Origin: Bradyrhizobium sp. 200 | Lineage (GTDB): Bacteria; Pseudomonadota; Alphaproteobacteria; Rhizobiales; Xanthobacteraceae | Direction: 5' to 3' | Assembly: GCF_023100945.1 (NCBI RefSeq) | Contig: NZ_CP064689.1 | Coordinates: forward strand, 3,330,001 to 3,394,000 | Length of the DNA: 64,000 nt | In this document: piece by piece, positions 8,851 through 16,168 of the stretch | How positions within the stretch are numbered: position 1 is the first letter of the stretch | How the letters are laid out: each line of letters starts with the position of its first letter | The notes under the pieces: generated by a model | Seen by the model: only the letters and a program-made list of their open reading frames with translations | What the model was told of the DNA's origin: nothing | The model's database searches: none | Translations under genes and position numbers: made by a program

Positions 8851-10692
8851 ATGTTTGAGAAGAAATCCGACGTACGGCGGCGCTTGATGCCGCTAGCCGT
8901 ATCGCTGTGCGCGCTCACCTGCGGCGGCCAGGCGTTTGGCCAGACCGCATCGGATGACGGGCGGGGGTCGGCAAGAAAGCCCGATGCAAAGCGGCCCACG
9001 GTGTTGCAGACGAAACCGTCGTCGCCCAGCGCCACGATCAATCTCGTGAACCTGCTGGTGAAGGAGGGCGTGCTGAAGGAAGAGCAGGCGCAGGCGCTGA
9101 TCAAGCAGGCGGATGACGAGGCCTATGTCGCGCGCGAAGCGGCGAGGGGCGCAAGCACCAGGGCTGACGAAGCAGCGAAAGCGGCGAATGCTGCGACGGC
9201 GGCAGCCTCGCCGCCCGGCGCGCGGCACGTGACCTACGTTCCCGAGATTGTCAAACGGCAGTTACGTGAAGAGATTAAGCGGGAGGTCATGGACAAGGCA
9301 CATAAGGAAAACTGGGCCTCGCCGGGTGCCTACCCGGAATGGGCGCAGCGTATCCGGTTCTACGGCGACCTGCGTGCGCGCTACGAAGGCCAATTCTTTC
9401 CCACTGGAAACGGACCTTTGCAGAATTTCAATGCCACCAACACCGGCTCGCCGTTCCTTGACGACATTCTCAATCCCTATCTCCCTCCGAGTTACAATAC
9501 GACACAGAACCGCGAAAGATTTCGCTTCCGAGCTCGCCTTGGCCTCGATGCCGACCTGTTCAACGGATTTAGCACCGGCTTGCGCATCGCGACCGGCGAT
9601 AACAACTCGCCCGTTTCTACCAACCAGACGTTCGGAGCGAGCGGCGGCAACTTCTCCAAATACTCGCTCTGGCTCGATCGCGCCTACCTGAAGTACCAGG
9701 CGTGGAACAACGATGTGGCGGTTTCCGTCGGCCGCTTCGATAATCCGTTCTGGTCGCCGACCGATCTCGTCTGGCACAAGGATCTCGGGTTCGATGGTGC
9801 CGCCTTGCAGGCCAAGTACGAGATCGCGCAAGGCATTACGCCATTCGCCGTGGCCGGCGCGTTCCCGATCTACAACACCGACTTGAATGCCGGGATCAAT
9901 CTTGACACCAACTTCAGTGGAGTGCCGACCAAGTTCGCCAGCGACGACAAGTGGCTGTTCGGCGGACAAGCCGGCTTTGCGGCGAGATTCGCCCCCGAAT
10001 CGAGTTTCCGATTTGCGGTCGCATATTACGATTTCACTAATGTGCAGAGTCGGCTCTCAAGCGAATGCATAGTCACCAGCGCCAGTGACATCTGCGATAC
10101 CGATATGCGTCGGCCGTCGTTTGCGCAGAAGGGCAACACCTACATGACGTTGCGAAACATTCCGATGTTCGTCGGTACTACGCAGCTTTCGCCGTATCAA
10201 TACTACGGCCTGGTCAGCCAGTACCGGCCGGTGGTTGCCGGCGCGCAGCTCGATCTCGGTCATTTCCATCCGGTGCACATCGTGCTCGACGGCGAGTATG
10301 TGTGGAACAGCGCGTTCGACCGCGGCCTGATGAACGCATTCGCGGTAAACAACCGCGGGCCGGACGTCGCCACCAATGTGCCCGGCCCCTACAACGGCGG
10401 TAATCAGGGCTGGCTCGCCCGCATCACCGTCGGTGACAAGGTGGTCAAGCGTCTCTGGGATTGGAACGTGCACGCCGGCTACAAATATCTGGAATCGGAT
10501 GCGACCGTCGACGCCTTCGTCGATTCCGACTTTGGGCTCGGCGGCACCAATCTCAAGGGCTACTTCGTCGGCGGTAATGTAGGGCTCAGCGAGAACGTGT
10601 GGGCCAGCCTGCGCTGGATGAGCGCCAACAACATTGCAGGCGTGCCGTACGCCGTCGATGTCCTGCAAGTCGACCTGAACGCGAAGTTCTGA
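8851..10692 (+). CDS. Porin_5-type outer-membrane porin
   Basis: A 613-residue outer-membrane protein. It has a signal peptide to about residue 30, a helical periplasmic region at about 45-110 (NLVNLLVKEGVLKEEQAQALIKQADDEA) that resembles the SLH-like or coiled-coil anchor of this porin family, and a beta-barrel from about 165 ending in Phe (LNAKF). WAQRIRFYGDLRARYEG marks the first strand, and RFRFRARLGLDADL follows. It lacks a TonB box and plug domain, so it is not a TonB-dependent receptor. The helical segment may bind peptidoglycan or other periplasmic parts. The downstream gene begins 2 bp after its stop. Confidence 0.88.
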   Translation: MFEKKSDVRRRLMPLAVSLCALTCGGQAFGQTASDDGRGSARKPDAKRPTVLQTKPSSPSATINLVNLLVKEGVLKEEQAQALIKQADDEAYVAREAARGASTRADEAAKAANAATAAASPPGARHVTYVPEIVKRQLREEIKREVMDKAHKENWASPGAYPEWAQRIRFYGDLRARYEGQFFPTGNGPLQNFNATNTGSPFLDDILNPYLPPSYNTTQNRERFRFRARLGLDADLFNGFSTGLRIATGDNNSPVSTNQTFGASGGNFSKYSLWLDRAYLKYQAWNNDVAVSVGRFDNPFWSPTDLVWHKDLGFDGAALQAKYEIAQGITPFAVAGAFPIYNTDLNAGINLDTNFSGVPTKFASDDKWLFGGQAGFAARFAPESSFRFAVAYYDFTNVQSRLSSECIVTSASDICDTDMRRPSFAQKGNTYMTLRNIPMFVGTTQLSPYQYYGLVSQYRPVVAGAQLDLGHFHPVHIVLDGEYVWNSAFDRGLMNAFAVNNRGPDVATNVPGPYNGGNQGWLARITVGDKVVKRLWDWNVHAGYKYLESDATVDAFVDSDFGLGGTNLKGYFVGGNVGLSENVWASLRWMSANNIAGVPYAVDVLQVDLNAKF

Positions 10693-10694
10693 TC

Positions 10695-11291
10695 ATGCAG
10701 ACCCGCATCCCACGTCTTGTGCTACTTCTCGCCGCAGCCGTGTTCTGTGGCGAGGCTCGCGCCGATACCGAGCACGATCGCCTGCGCGAGGCGTTGCGCA
10801 GCGCCACTATGCAGACCAGGCTTCTGGAAGACCAGCGCGCTGCGTCGCAGGCGAAACTCGCCGAAGCTGAGAAGGAAAAGGCCGCCCTGAAGGCGCAGGT
10901 CGATGCCGCCAAGGCGGAAACCCGCAAGCTCGAGAAGCAGCATCGCGAGGCGGTCGATGAATTCAACCAGCGCCTCACCGAGCGCGACGAGACGCTGGAG
11001 AAATGGAAGTCAGCTTACGAGGAGGCTGCCAACGTTGCGCGTGCCAAGGATGCCGAGCGGGCTAAGTTCGAAGGCGAGGCAACGGCGTACAAGGCCAGCA
11101 CCAAGAGCTGCCAGGCCAAGAACGTGCAGCTCATCAGCGAGGGCAAGGAAATTCTGAACCGATACAAGAAACTGACGTTGGGCGGCGCGCTCGTCGCGAC
11201 CGAGCCGCTGACCGGCGTTGGCCGCGTCGACGCGCAGAACTTCGTCCAGGACTCCACCGACAAGCTCCTAGATCAGAAAGCGACACCATGA
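10695..11291 (+). CDS. Periplasmic coiled-coil protein
   Basis: A 198-residue protein with a signal peptide cleaved after about residue 23 (GEARAD). A long, highly charged coiled coil follows to about residue 125 (repeated Lys/Glu/Ala heptads such as AEAEKEKAALKAQVDAAKA). The C-terminal 70 residues contain a single Cys and an EILNRYKKLTLGGALVA segment. The ATG sits 2 bp after the porin stop, and the 3' end overlaps the PpiC start. It resembles generic envelope spacer or YbgF-like proteins only in layout. No enzymatic motif is visible. Confidence 0.8.
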   Translation: MQTRIPRLVLLLAAAVFCGEARADTEHDRLREALRSATMQTRLLEDQRAASQAKLAEAEKEKAALKAQVDAAKAETRKLEKQHREAVDEFNQRLTERDETLEKWKSAYEEAANVARAKDAERAKFEGEATAYKASTKSCQAKNVQLISEGKEILNRYKKLTLGGALVATEPLTGVGRVDAQNFVQDSTDKLLDQKATP

Positions 11292-12340
11292 GCATTCCCT
11301 GCGTTTTCAGAACGTTGCAATCGGGCGTCATTGCAGCCGCTGCTATCCTGTCGCTGCCATATGGGGCACTCGCGCAGACGGCGCCGGCGCCCGCGCCTCA
11401 GCGTACGGCTACGGTGCCAGCCACGGCCAAGCCGAAGTCGGCACCTCTGGCGGCGGTGCCCCAGGGATCGGCCGGCCAGACCACTGCGACGCAACAAGTT
11501 GCCGCTGCCAAGGCCTCGGGCGGTGACGATATCGTTGCGCGGGTTGGCAATGCCAACATCTCGGCCGAAGAACTGCGTGCCTATGTGGGCGCGCTTGGGG
11601 TGCGGGAGAAGGCGGCGCTCGCGAAGGATCCCGCACTGCTCAGCCAGACCGTGCGCATGCTGCTGGCCAACCGGGTGGTGCTGCAGGAGCTGACCGCCAA
11701 AAAATGGGATCAGCGACCCACTATCGCGGCCCAGCTTGATCGCGTGCGGGAAAACGCCCTGGTCGAGCTCTACCTGCAATCGGTTTCGACGCCGGCGGAT
11801 AATTATCCGGGCGAGGAAGATCTGCAGAAGGTCTATGAGGCGAACCGCAGCGCGCTGCTGGTGCCGCGCCAGTTCCAGCTCGCGCAGATCTTTGTTGCTG
11901 CATCGAAGGACGTCGACAAGGCGGCGGAGGACAATGCGAAAAAGAAGCTGGATGACATTCAGGCCAAGCTGAAGGCGCCGAATGCCGATTTCATCGCGAT
12001 CGCGCGCGCCGAGGGGGAGGCAAAGGACGGTGGCGATCTCGGCTGGCTGGCGGAGAACCAGATCCGGCCGGAGATCAGGACGCAGGTCATCGGGTTGGTC
12101 AAGAATGGCGTATCCGATCCCATCCGTCTCGAAGACGGCTGGCACATCCTCAAACTGCTCGACACCAAGGCGGCCTATACCCGCACGCTTCCGGAGGTGC
12201 GCGAGCAGCTTGTCCAGCAGATGCGCAGCGAGCGCGCCGCGATGATGCGGCGCGCCTATCTGGCGGAACGGCTCAAGGAGCATCCGCCCATCCTCAACGA
12301 GCTCGCGCTTTCGAATCTGCTCGACGGCGTCCGGAAATAA
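11288..12340 (+). CDS. Parvulin-type peptidyl-prolyl cis-trans isomerase (PpiC/SurA-like)
   Basis: A 350-residue periplasmic foldase. It has a signal peptide to about residue 30 (YGALAQ), a Pro/Ala-rich linker, and an N-terminal chaperone-like helical region at about 80-185. The parvulin domain lies at about 190-300 (FQLAQIFVA, DFIAIARAEGEAKDGGDLGWL, VSDPIRLEDGWHILKLLD), with a C-terminal helix rich in Arg. It should help fold outer-membrane or exported proteins; the TpsB barrel, the porin and the enormous TpsA are obvious local clients, although that is inference. The start overlaps the upstream stop. Confidence 0.92.
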   Translation: MSIPCVFRTLQSGVIAAAAILSLPYGALAQTAPAPAPQRTATVPATAKPKSAPLAAVPQGSAGQTTATQQVAAAKASGGDDIVARVGNANISAEELRAYVGALGVREKAALAKDPALLSQTVRMLLANRVVLQELTAKKWDQRPTIAAQLDRVRENALVELYLQSVSTPADNYPGEEDLQKVYEANRSALLVPRQFQLAQIFVAASKDVDKAAEDNAKKKLDDIQAKLKAPNADFIAIARAEGEAKDGGDLGWLAENQIRPEIRTQVIGLVKNGVSDPIRLEDGWHILKLLDTKAAYTRTLPEVREQLVQQMRSERAAMMRRAYLAERLKEHPPILNELALSNLLDGVRK

Positions 12341-12357
12341 CTCACGCGGAGAATGAA

Positions 12358-12879
12358 ATGTCTGACGTCAGCATCACCAAACTCACTCTCGATGGTCTTC
12401 GCGAAAGTCTTCAACAGGTAGGCTATCGCGTGGAGACGGCGACGGATCCGGTTGCCGGGCTCCCGTACCTGCGGTCGGCAACCGGTGGACTTGCCTTTGA
12501 TATCCGTCCGGGAAACCAGCTTTCCGACGCGGACGGAAGCTTCGTCGATGCCGCATTCACGGCCATCCTTCAGGTTCAGGGCGAGCTTCCGCTCGATCTG
12601 GTCAATCGCTGGAATGCGACGCGGCGGTTCGGACGCCTGCAACTCAGCCAGCCGTTTCTCGTCTTCTGTCTTGATGTTTCGGTGGCGGGCGGAGTGATGC
12701 CGGACTACCTCCGCGCCCAGATCGAAATCTGGGATCGCCTGGTGCAGGAGCTGATTGCATATCTGCGGGACGAGCTACGTCAGTTGTCCGCGAAGAACGG
12801 TTCAGCCTCGTCACACGTGTCGCAGACATCCGGGCGCCAGAGCGCGACTGAGGTCGATGCGCCGACCACGGTGCAGTAG
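12358..12879 (+). CDS. YbjN-like domain protein
   Basis: A 173-residue cytoplasmic protein with the YbjN/T3SS-chaperone-like fold signature: LDGLRESLQQVGYRV at the start, then LVNRWNATRRFGRLQL and a GGVMPDYLRAQIEIWDRLVQEL helix. YbjN-like proteins are small regulatory or chaperone-like proteins without known enzymatic activity. The last 30 residues are low-complexity Ser/Thr. No signal peptide is present. It lies in the same co-directional run, 17 bp after ppiC and 5 bp before the next start, so it may be a cytoplasmic accessory of the secretion locus. Confidence 0.75.
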   Translation: MSDVSITKLTLDGLRESLQQVGYRVETATDPVAGLPYLRSATGGLAFDIRPGNQLSDADGSFVDAAFTAILQVQGELPLDLVNRWNATRRFGRLQLSQPFLVFCLDVSVAGGVMPDYLRAQIEIWDRLVQELIAYLRDELRQLSAKNGSASSHVSQTSGRQSATEVDAPTTVQ

Positions 12880-12884
12880 CGCGC

Positions 12885-13448
12885 GTGGCTCAACGCAAGA
12901 GATATGGGGCGGCACTTTCCATGCAGTCTGAACGTAGCGTGCCGGCGCCGACAGCCGGCGCCGTTGGCAAGCGCAAAGGCCGTGTAGCGTGGTGGAGGAA
13001 GATCTTCCGTCCCGTTGCGGCGATGGCGGGTTTGATCGCCGCCGGAGTAGAGGCGAAGGCGGCACCTGTCGCCGCGGAGAGCGGTGAATACCGGTCTGCA
13101 ACAGCGGTCCCGGAAGCGTGGCAGGCGTTCGCAAGGCAATTGCAGCAAAATTTCGAACGGCAGCTCGCCGGCGACAGCGACGGAGCACGCCGTATCCAGG
13201 ACTATCTGATGCGCCGCGGCGGAGCGGCCGATGCACCAGCTTTGAAGTTGGCGCTTCGTGCCTGGGTTCTGGCCGACGGCAGAGTCAGTCGCATCGAAGT
13301 CGACGGGATGGATGATGCCGGGATGCGCGTCGAACTGCGCGCGTTGCTGATGGCTGGTGGCGTCGGCGCACCGCCGCCGGAAATGCTTCAACCCCTGCGC
13401 CTGCGTCTTTCGCTTCGTACGAAAGACCGGTCACGGGAGGGGAAGTAG
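12885..13448 (+). CDS. Membrane-anchored TonB-C-like protein
   Basis: A 187-residue protein with a basic N-terminus, one hydrophobic segment at about residues 43-60 and a periplasmic domain that resembles a TonB C-terminal or TolA-like fold. That domain reads QLQQNFERQLAG, then LKLALRAWVLADGRVSRIEVDG and LRLRLSLRTK near the end. The pattern is similar to, but shorter than, the TonB proteins at 194 and 8032. GTG at 12885 is used; ATG at 12921 is possible. It could be a third, divergent transducer or a periplasmic adaptor. The family assignment is tentative. Confidence 0.65.
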   Translation: MAQRKRYGAALSMQSERSVPAPTAGAVGKRKGRVAWWRKIFRPVAAMAGLIAAGVEAKAAPVAAESGEYRSATAVPEAWQAFARQLQQNFERQLAGDSDGARRIQDYLMRRGGAADAPALKLALRAWVLADGRVSRIEVDGMDDAGMRVELRALLMAGGVGAPPPEMLQPLRLRLSLRTKDRSREGK

Positions 13449-13451
13449 CGG

Positions 13452-14264
13452 ATGACGGGCGGCATGCAACCTCGATCGCCCTACACGGCGCGCACTTGGC
13501 CACTAGCATCGGCCGTTGTCGCGCTGGGGTTGCTCGTCATGGCCTCGCCAAGGTTTGCGAATGCGGACACCGTTTCTGCAGCCACCTCGTTTGACGATCG
13601 TTTTGCCGCCGTCGAATCGCCGGATCAGTTGCCGCGGTCGCGATCGACGCCTGCGACAGAGCCGCCGAAGGATATTGCCGGCGATATCGCAAAGCCCAGG
13701 GTGCCGTCGAGCGTGTCCGACGGGCGTGCGCGCTATCGCGCCTTGATCGAAAGGGAAGCCACGCAGGCTGGCCTGCCGCCGGAAATCGCCGAGGCGGTGA
13801 TGGCGGTGGAAAGCGGATACAATCCCGATGCCGTCGGCGGCGTCGGCGAAATCGGCTTGATGCAGATATTGCCGTCGACGGCGGCGATGCTCGGCTTCAG
13901 GGGTTCGCTCGCCGAGCTTGCAGTGCCCGAGACCAATATTCGATACGGCGTGACCTATCTTGCGAAGGCGTGGCGTCTGGCCGGCGGTGATCTTTGCACG
14001 GCCGCCATGAAATATCGGGCGGGGCATGGCGAGACCCGGTTTTCCGTTCTCTCCGTCAACTATTGTCACGCAGTGCGCGCAAAGCTGGCCGCGCGCGGCT
14101 TTCGCGTGACGGGGAGCGTTCCCGTCGCAATGTTCGGAGAGCCGGCCCGGGGCGGGGGCTGCGGTCGCAAATGCCTGGGCGTTTCGCACATAGGTTCCGT
14201 GAATATCGCAGCACTCAACACGCGGCTCAGTGCGCTCGTCGTGCAGGCGCGGGCAGGGCGGTAG
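13452..14264 (+). CDS. Lytic transglycosylase (SLT family)
   Basis: A 270-residue exported murein hydrolase. After a signal peptide ending near residue 38 and a low-complexity stretch, the SLT domain spans about 92-215. The catalytic Glu is residue 120 in AVESGYNPDAVGG, followed by the family's GEIGLMQILPSTA and AALKYRAGHGE-like (AAMKYRAGHGE) motifs. It would cleave peptidoglycan glycan strands, probably to make room for an envelope-spanning machine; such enzymes commonly accompany secretion systems. The start lies 3 bp after the upstream stop. A C-terminal Cys-containing tail (GGGCGRKCLG) is an addition of unknown role. Confidence 0.92.
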   Translation: MTGGMQPRSPYTARTWPLASAVVALGLLVMASPRFANADTVSAATSFDDRFAAVESPDQLPRSRSTPATEPPKDIAGDIAKPRVPSSVSDGRARYRALIEREATQAGLPPEIAEAVMAVESGYNPDAVGGVGEIGLMQILPSTAAMLGFRGSLAELAVPETNIRYGVTYLAKAWRLAGGDLCTAAMKYRAGHGETRFSVLSVNYCHAVRAKLAARGFRVTGSVPVAMFGEPARGGGCGRKCLGVSHIGSVNIAALNTRLSALVVQARAGR

Positions 14265-14276
14265 GGGGCGATCTCA

Positions 14277-14729
14277 ATGCGGCTGATCATGCTTTCGCTT
14301 GTTGCCGCGGTGGGTCTTATCTCGCCAGGGCTGGCCGAAGAGCGCGTCACGGTGCTTCCGGAAATCGTCATTGGCGGTGGCGCAGCGAATGCACCGGTCA
14401 AACCCGAAGGACGCGTCACGGAGCGTCCGGAAGTCGTCATTGGTGGCGGTGCAGGGAATGCGCCGGTCAAGCCCGAAAGATGCGTCGAAGTCGAAATCGG
14501 ATCAAGCAGGGCGATGGATTGTCTCAACCAGAAACTCAAGCGGGAGGTGGATCGCGTCAATCCGGTCATGAACCTTCCGCCGATCGATGCCCGCTCGCCG
14601 GACATCAAGACAGGCGTCGTGAGCATCCCGGCCGTTCAGCAACAATACGGTCGGAATTTTGGTGTTTCGGTTGTTCCTTACCGGCCCGCGCCGCCGGTGT
14701 TCAGCGCGCCGGGGGGACTGCATCGATAG
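14277..14729 (+). CDS. Small secreted protein with an internal tandem repeat
   Basis: A 150-residue protein with a signal peptide of about 19 residues. Two consecutive 23-residue units follow, sharing the core VIGGGAxNAPVKPE. After them come a pair of Cys residues (ERCVEV and MDCLNQ), a KREVDRVNP helix and a Pro-rich tail. I do not recognise the family. The repeat suggests a recent in-frame duplication or a length-variable spacer. The gene lies 12 bp after the transglycosylase and is the last gene before a 171 bp gap that precedes the second regulatory cassette. Confidence 0.75.
   Translation: MRLIMLSLVAAVGLISPGLAEERVTVLPEIVIGGGAANAPVKPEGRVTERPEVVIGGGAGNAPVKPERCVEVEIGSSRAMDCLNQKLKREVDRVNPVMNLPPIDARSPDIKTGVVSIPAVQQQYGRNFGVSVVPYRPAPPVFSAPGGLHR
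14343..14480 (+). repeat. Two 69-bp in-frame tandem repeat units
   Basis: Units at 14343-14411 and 14412-14480 both begin CGCGTCACGG and encode 23 residues each with the shared core VIGGGAxNAPVKPE. They differ at scattered positions, so the duplication is not very recent. Confidence 0.85.
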
Positions 14730-14900
14730 GAAGACCGATCCTCGATCCCATCGTCGGGCAATTTTCACAAGCAAGTCGTCATCATCGGAGCACACGGCGA
14801 TTCACTTGCTCGATTTCGGCGTGACACGCGAATGTAACACACGCTCCGTAAGGTTCTCAGCCGGACCATGATCGTCGTCTTGTTAATGTAAGGATGCGCA

Positions 14901-15581
14901 GTGATACCGGATGCGCTAATGGCCGCGCAAAGCCGGAGCGTTCGGTTATGCCGTGCGTTGCTAGTTGGAGTCGGACTGGCGCTGCCGGGTCACGATGCGG
15001 CTTCGCAGACACGAAGTCCGATCCGGTTCGCGATTGCCGCCCAGCCGCTTGCGGCCGCGCTCGATACCTACAGCGTCGTATCCGGCGTCGAACTTTACTA
15101 CGATGGCGAGCTGGCCGTTGGGCGGCGTTCCCACGCCGTTGAGGGGCGATTTGTACCTGATCTCGCACTGCGGGAGTTGCTGATCGGCAGCGGTCTCGTT
15201 GCACGAGCGACCGGTCCCAACAGCTTTACCATCACACCTGGTCCTTCACGCCTGGCCAGTGCAAGCCATCAGTCGTACTTTGCGGCGATCCAGGCGCGGG
15301 TGTCGCAGGTATTGTGCGCGCATGCCGAAACCCAACCAGGCAGCACTGATCTTCTGCTTCAGTTGTGGATAGCGTCCACAGGAACGGTACAGCGCACACA
15401 ATTGCTCGATGCGCCCAACGGTGACATGCGCGAGAATGCATTTGCCGCGGCGTTGCGCGGGGTATCCATTGGCGCTGCGCTCCCCGCGGAGCTGCCGCAA
15501 CCCATCACAATCGCGATTTTCGCGCGGACCAACGGGGAGCCGACCGGCTGTGGCGGTGTTACGACAACGGCAGCGCGTTAG
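14901..15581 (+). CDS. Secreted STN-domain + TonB-C-like protein (tpsA side)
   Basis: A 226-residue exported protein with a signal peptide to about residue 36. An STN domain at about 40-112 follows (IRFAIAAQPLAAALDTYSVVSG, LALRELLIGSGL, NSFTI). A TonB-C-like domain at about 125-215 comes next (LLLQLWIASTGTVQRTQLL, AAALRGVS, PQPITIAIF). STN domains normally form the signalling N-terminus of TonB-dependent receptors and contact FecR; here the domain stands alone without plug or barrel. The protein precedes a sigma/FecR pair, which strongly suggests a signal-relay role. The paralogue at the left window edge precedes the other sigma/FecR pair. The start codon is GTG. Confidence 0.85.
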   Translation: MIPDALMAAQSRSVRLCRALLVGVGLALPGHDAASQTRSPIRFAIAAQPLAAALDTYSVVSGVELYYDGELAVGRRSHAVEGRFVPDLALRELLIGSGLVARATGPNSFTITPGPSRLASASHQSYFAAIQARVSQVLCAHAETQPGSTDLLLQLWIASTGTVQRTQLLDAPNGDMRENAFAAALRGVSIGAALPAELPQPITIAIFARTNGEPTGCGGVTTTAAR

Positions 15582-15601
15582 ATGCACTGGATGCGTCGCC
15601 C

Positions 15602-16168
15602 ATGAACAGTTCGAATCGCGACACGCTGCGACGGTTCTTTTTGCTCGGCTATGACGAACTGCGGGCGCGATTGACGCGGCGCTTTGGATCTGTCGAGCTT
15701 GCCAGCGATGTGCTGCATGAGACCTGGCTGCGGCTTGAGAACGCAGCTCCAGCCGACGTCGTTCGCAGTCCAAGGAATTATCTGCTGCAAATGGCGGCGA
15801 ATGTCGCCTTGAAGCGTCTGAGAGCAGAGAATAGTTTTGTCACGCTCACGGATGCCAAGATGGCGATTGGCATCATCGACGATATGCCTGATCCCGAGTG
15901 CTCCGCGATGGCGCGTTCCGAGGTCGCAGCGCTTGCAAGGGCATTGTCGGAGTTGACGCCGCGCCGCCGCGATATCCTGCTGGCATCGCGCCTCGAGGGT
16001 GTTCAGCTTTGGGCGATAGCCGAGCGTCTCGGCGTTTCGCAGCGTCTTGTCGAGATTGAACTCAAACACGCGCTCGCCCACTGCGCGTTGCGTGTTGGAC
16101 GAAATGTCACAAAAAGATTCGGTCCCAGGCCGCCGAAAGGATCTCAGACCGACGGGGATCCCGACTGA
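15602..16168 (+). CDS. ECF sigma factor, FecI-like (second cassette)
   Basis: A 188-residue ECF sigma factor paralogous to the one at 1099. Region 2 is at about 20-85 (LASDVLHETWLRLEN, SPRNYLLQMAANVALKR) and region 4 at about 115-165 (LTPRRRDILLASRLEG, IAERLGVSQRLVEIEL). Its stop overlaps the fecR start by one base (TGATG), implying stoichiometric translation with its anti-sigma factor. It should direct transcription of tpsA or of the whole envelope block; this is inferred from position. Confidence 0.92.
   Translation: MNSSNRDTLRRFFLLGYDELRARLTRRFGSVELASDVLHETWLRLENAAPADVVRSPRNYLLQMAANVALKRLRAENSFVTLTDAKMAIGIIDDMPDPECSAMARSEVAALARALSELTPRRRDILLASRLEGVQLWAIAERLGVSQRLVEIELKHALAHCALRVGRNVTKRFGPRPPKGSQTDGDPD

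Noticed and set aside
8851..10692. Porin considered as a missing TonB-dependent receptor for the FecI/FecR cassettes
   Set aside because: It has a coiled periplasmic N-terminus and no TonB box, plug or STN domain; it fits the Porin_5 type.
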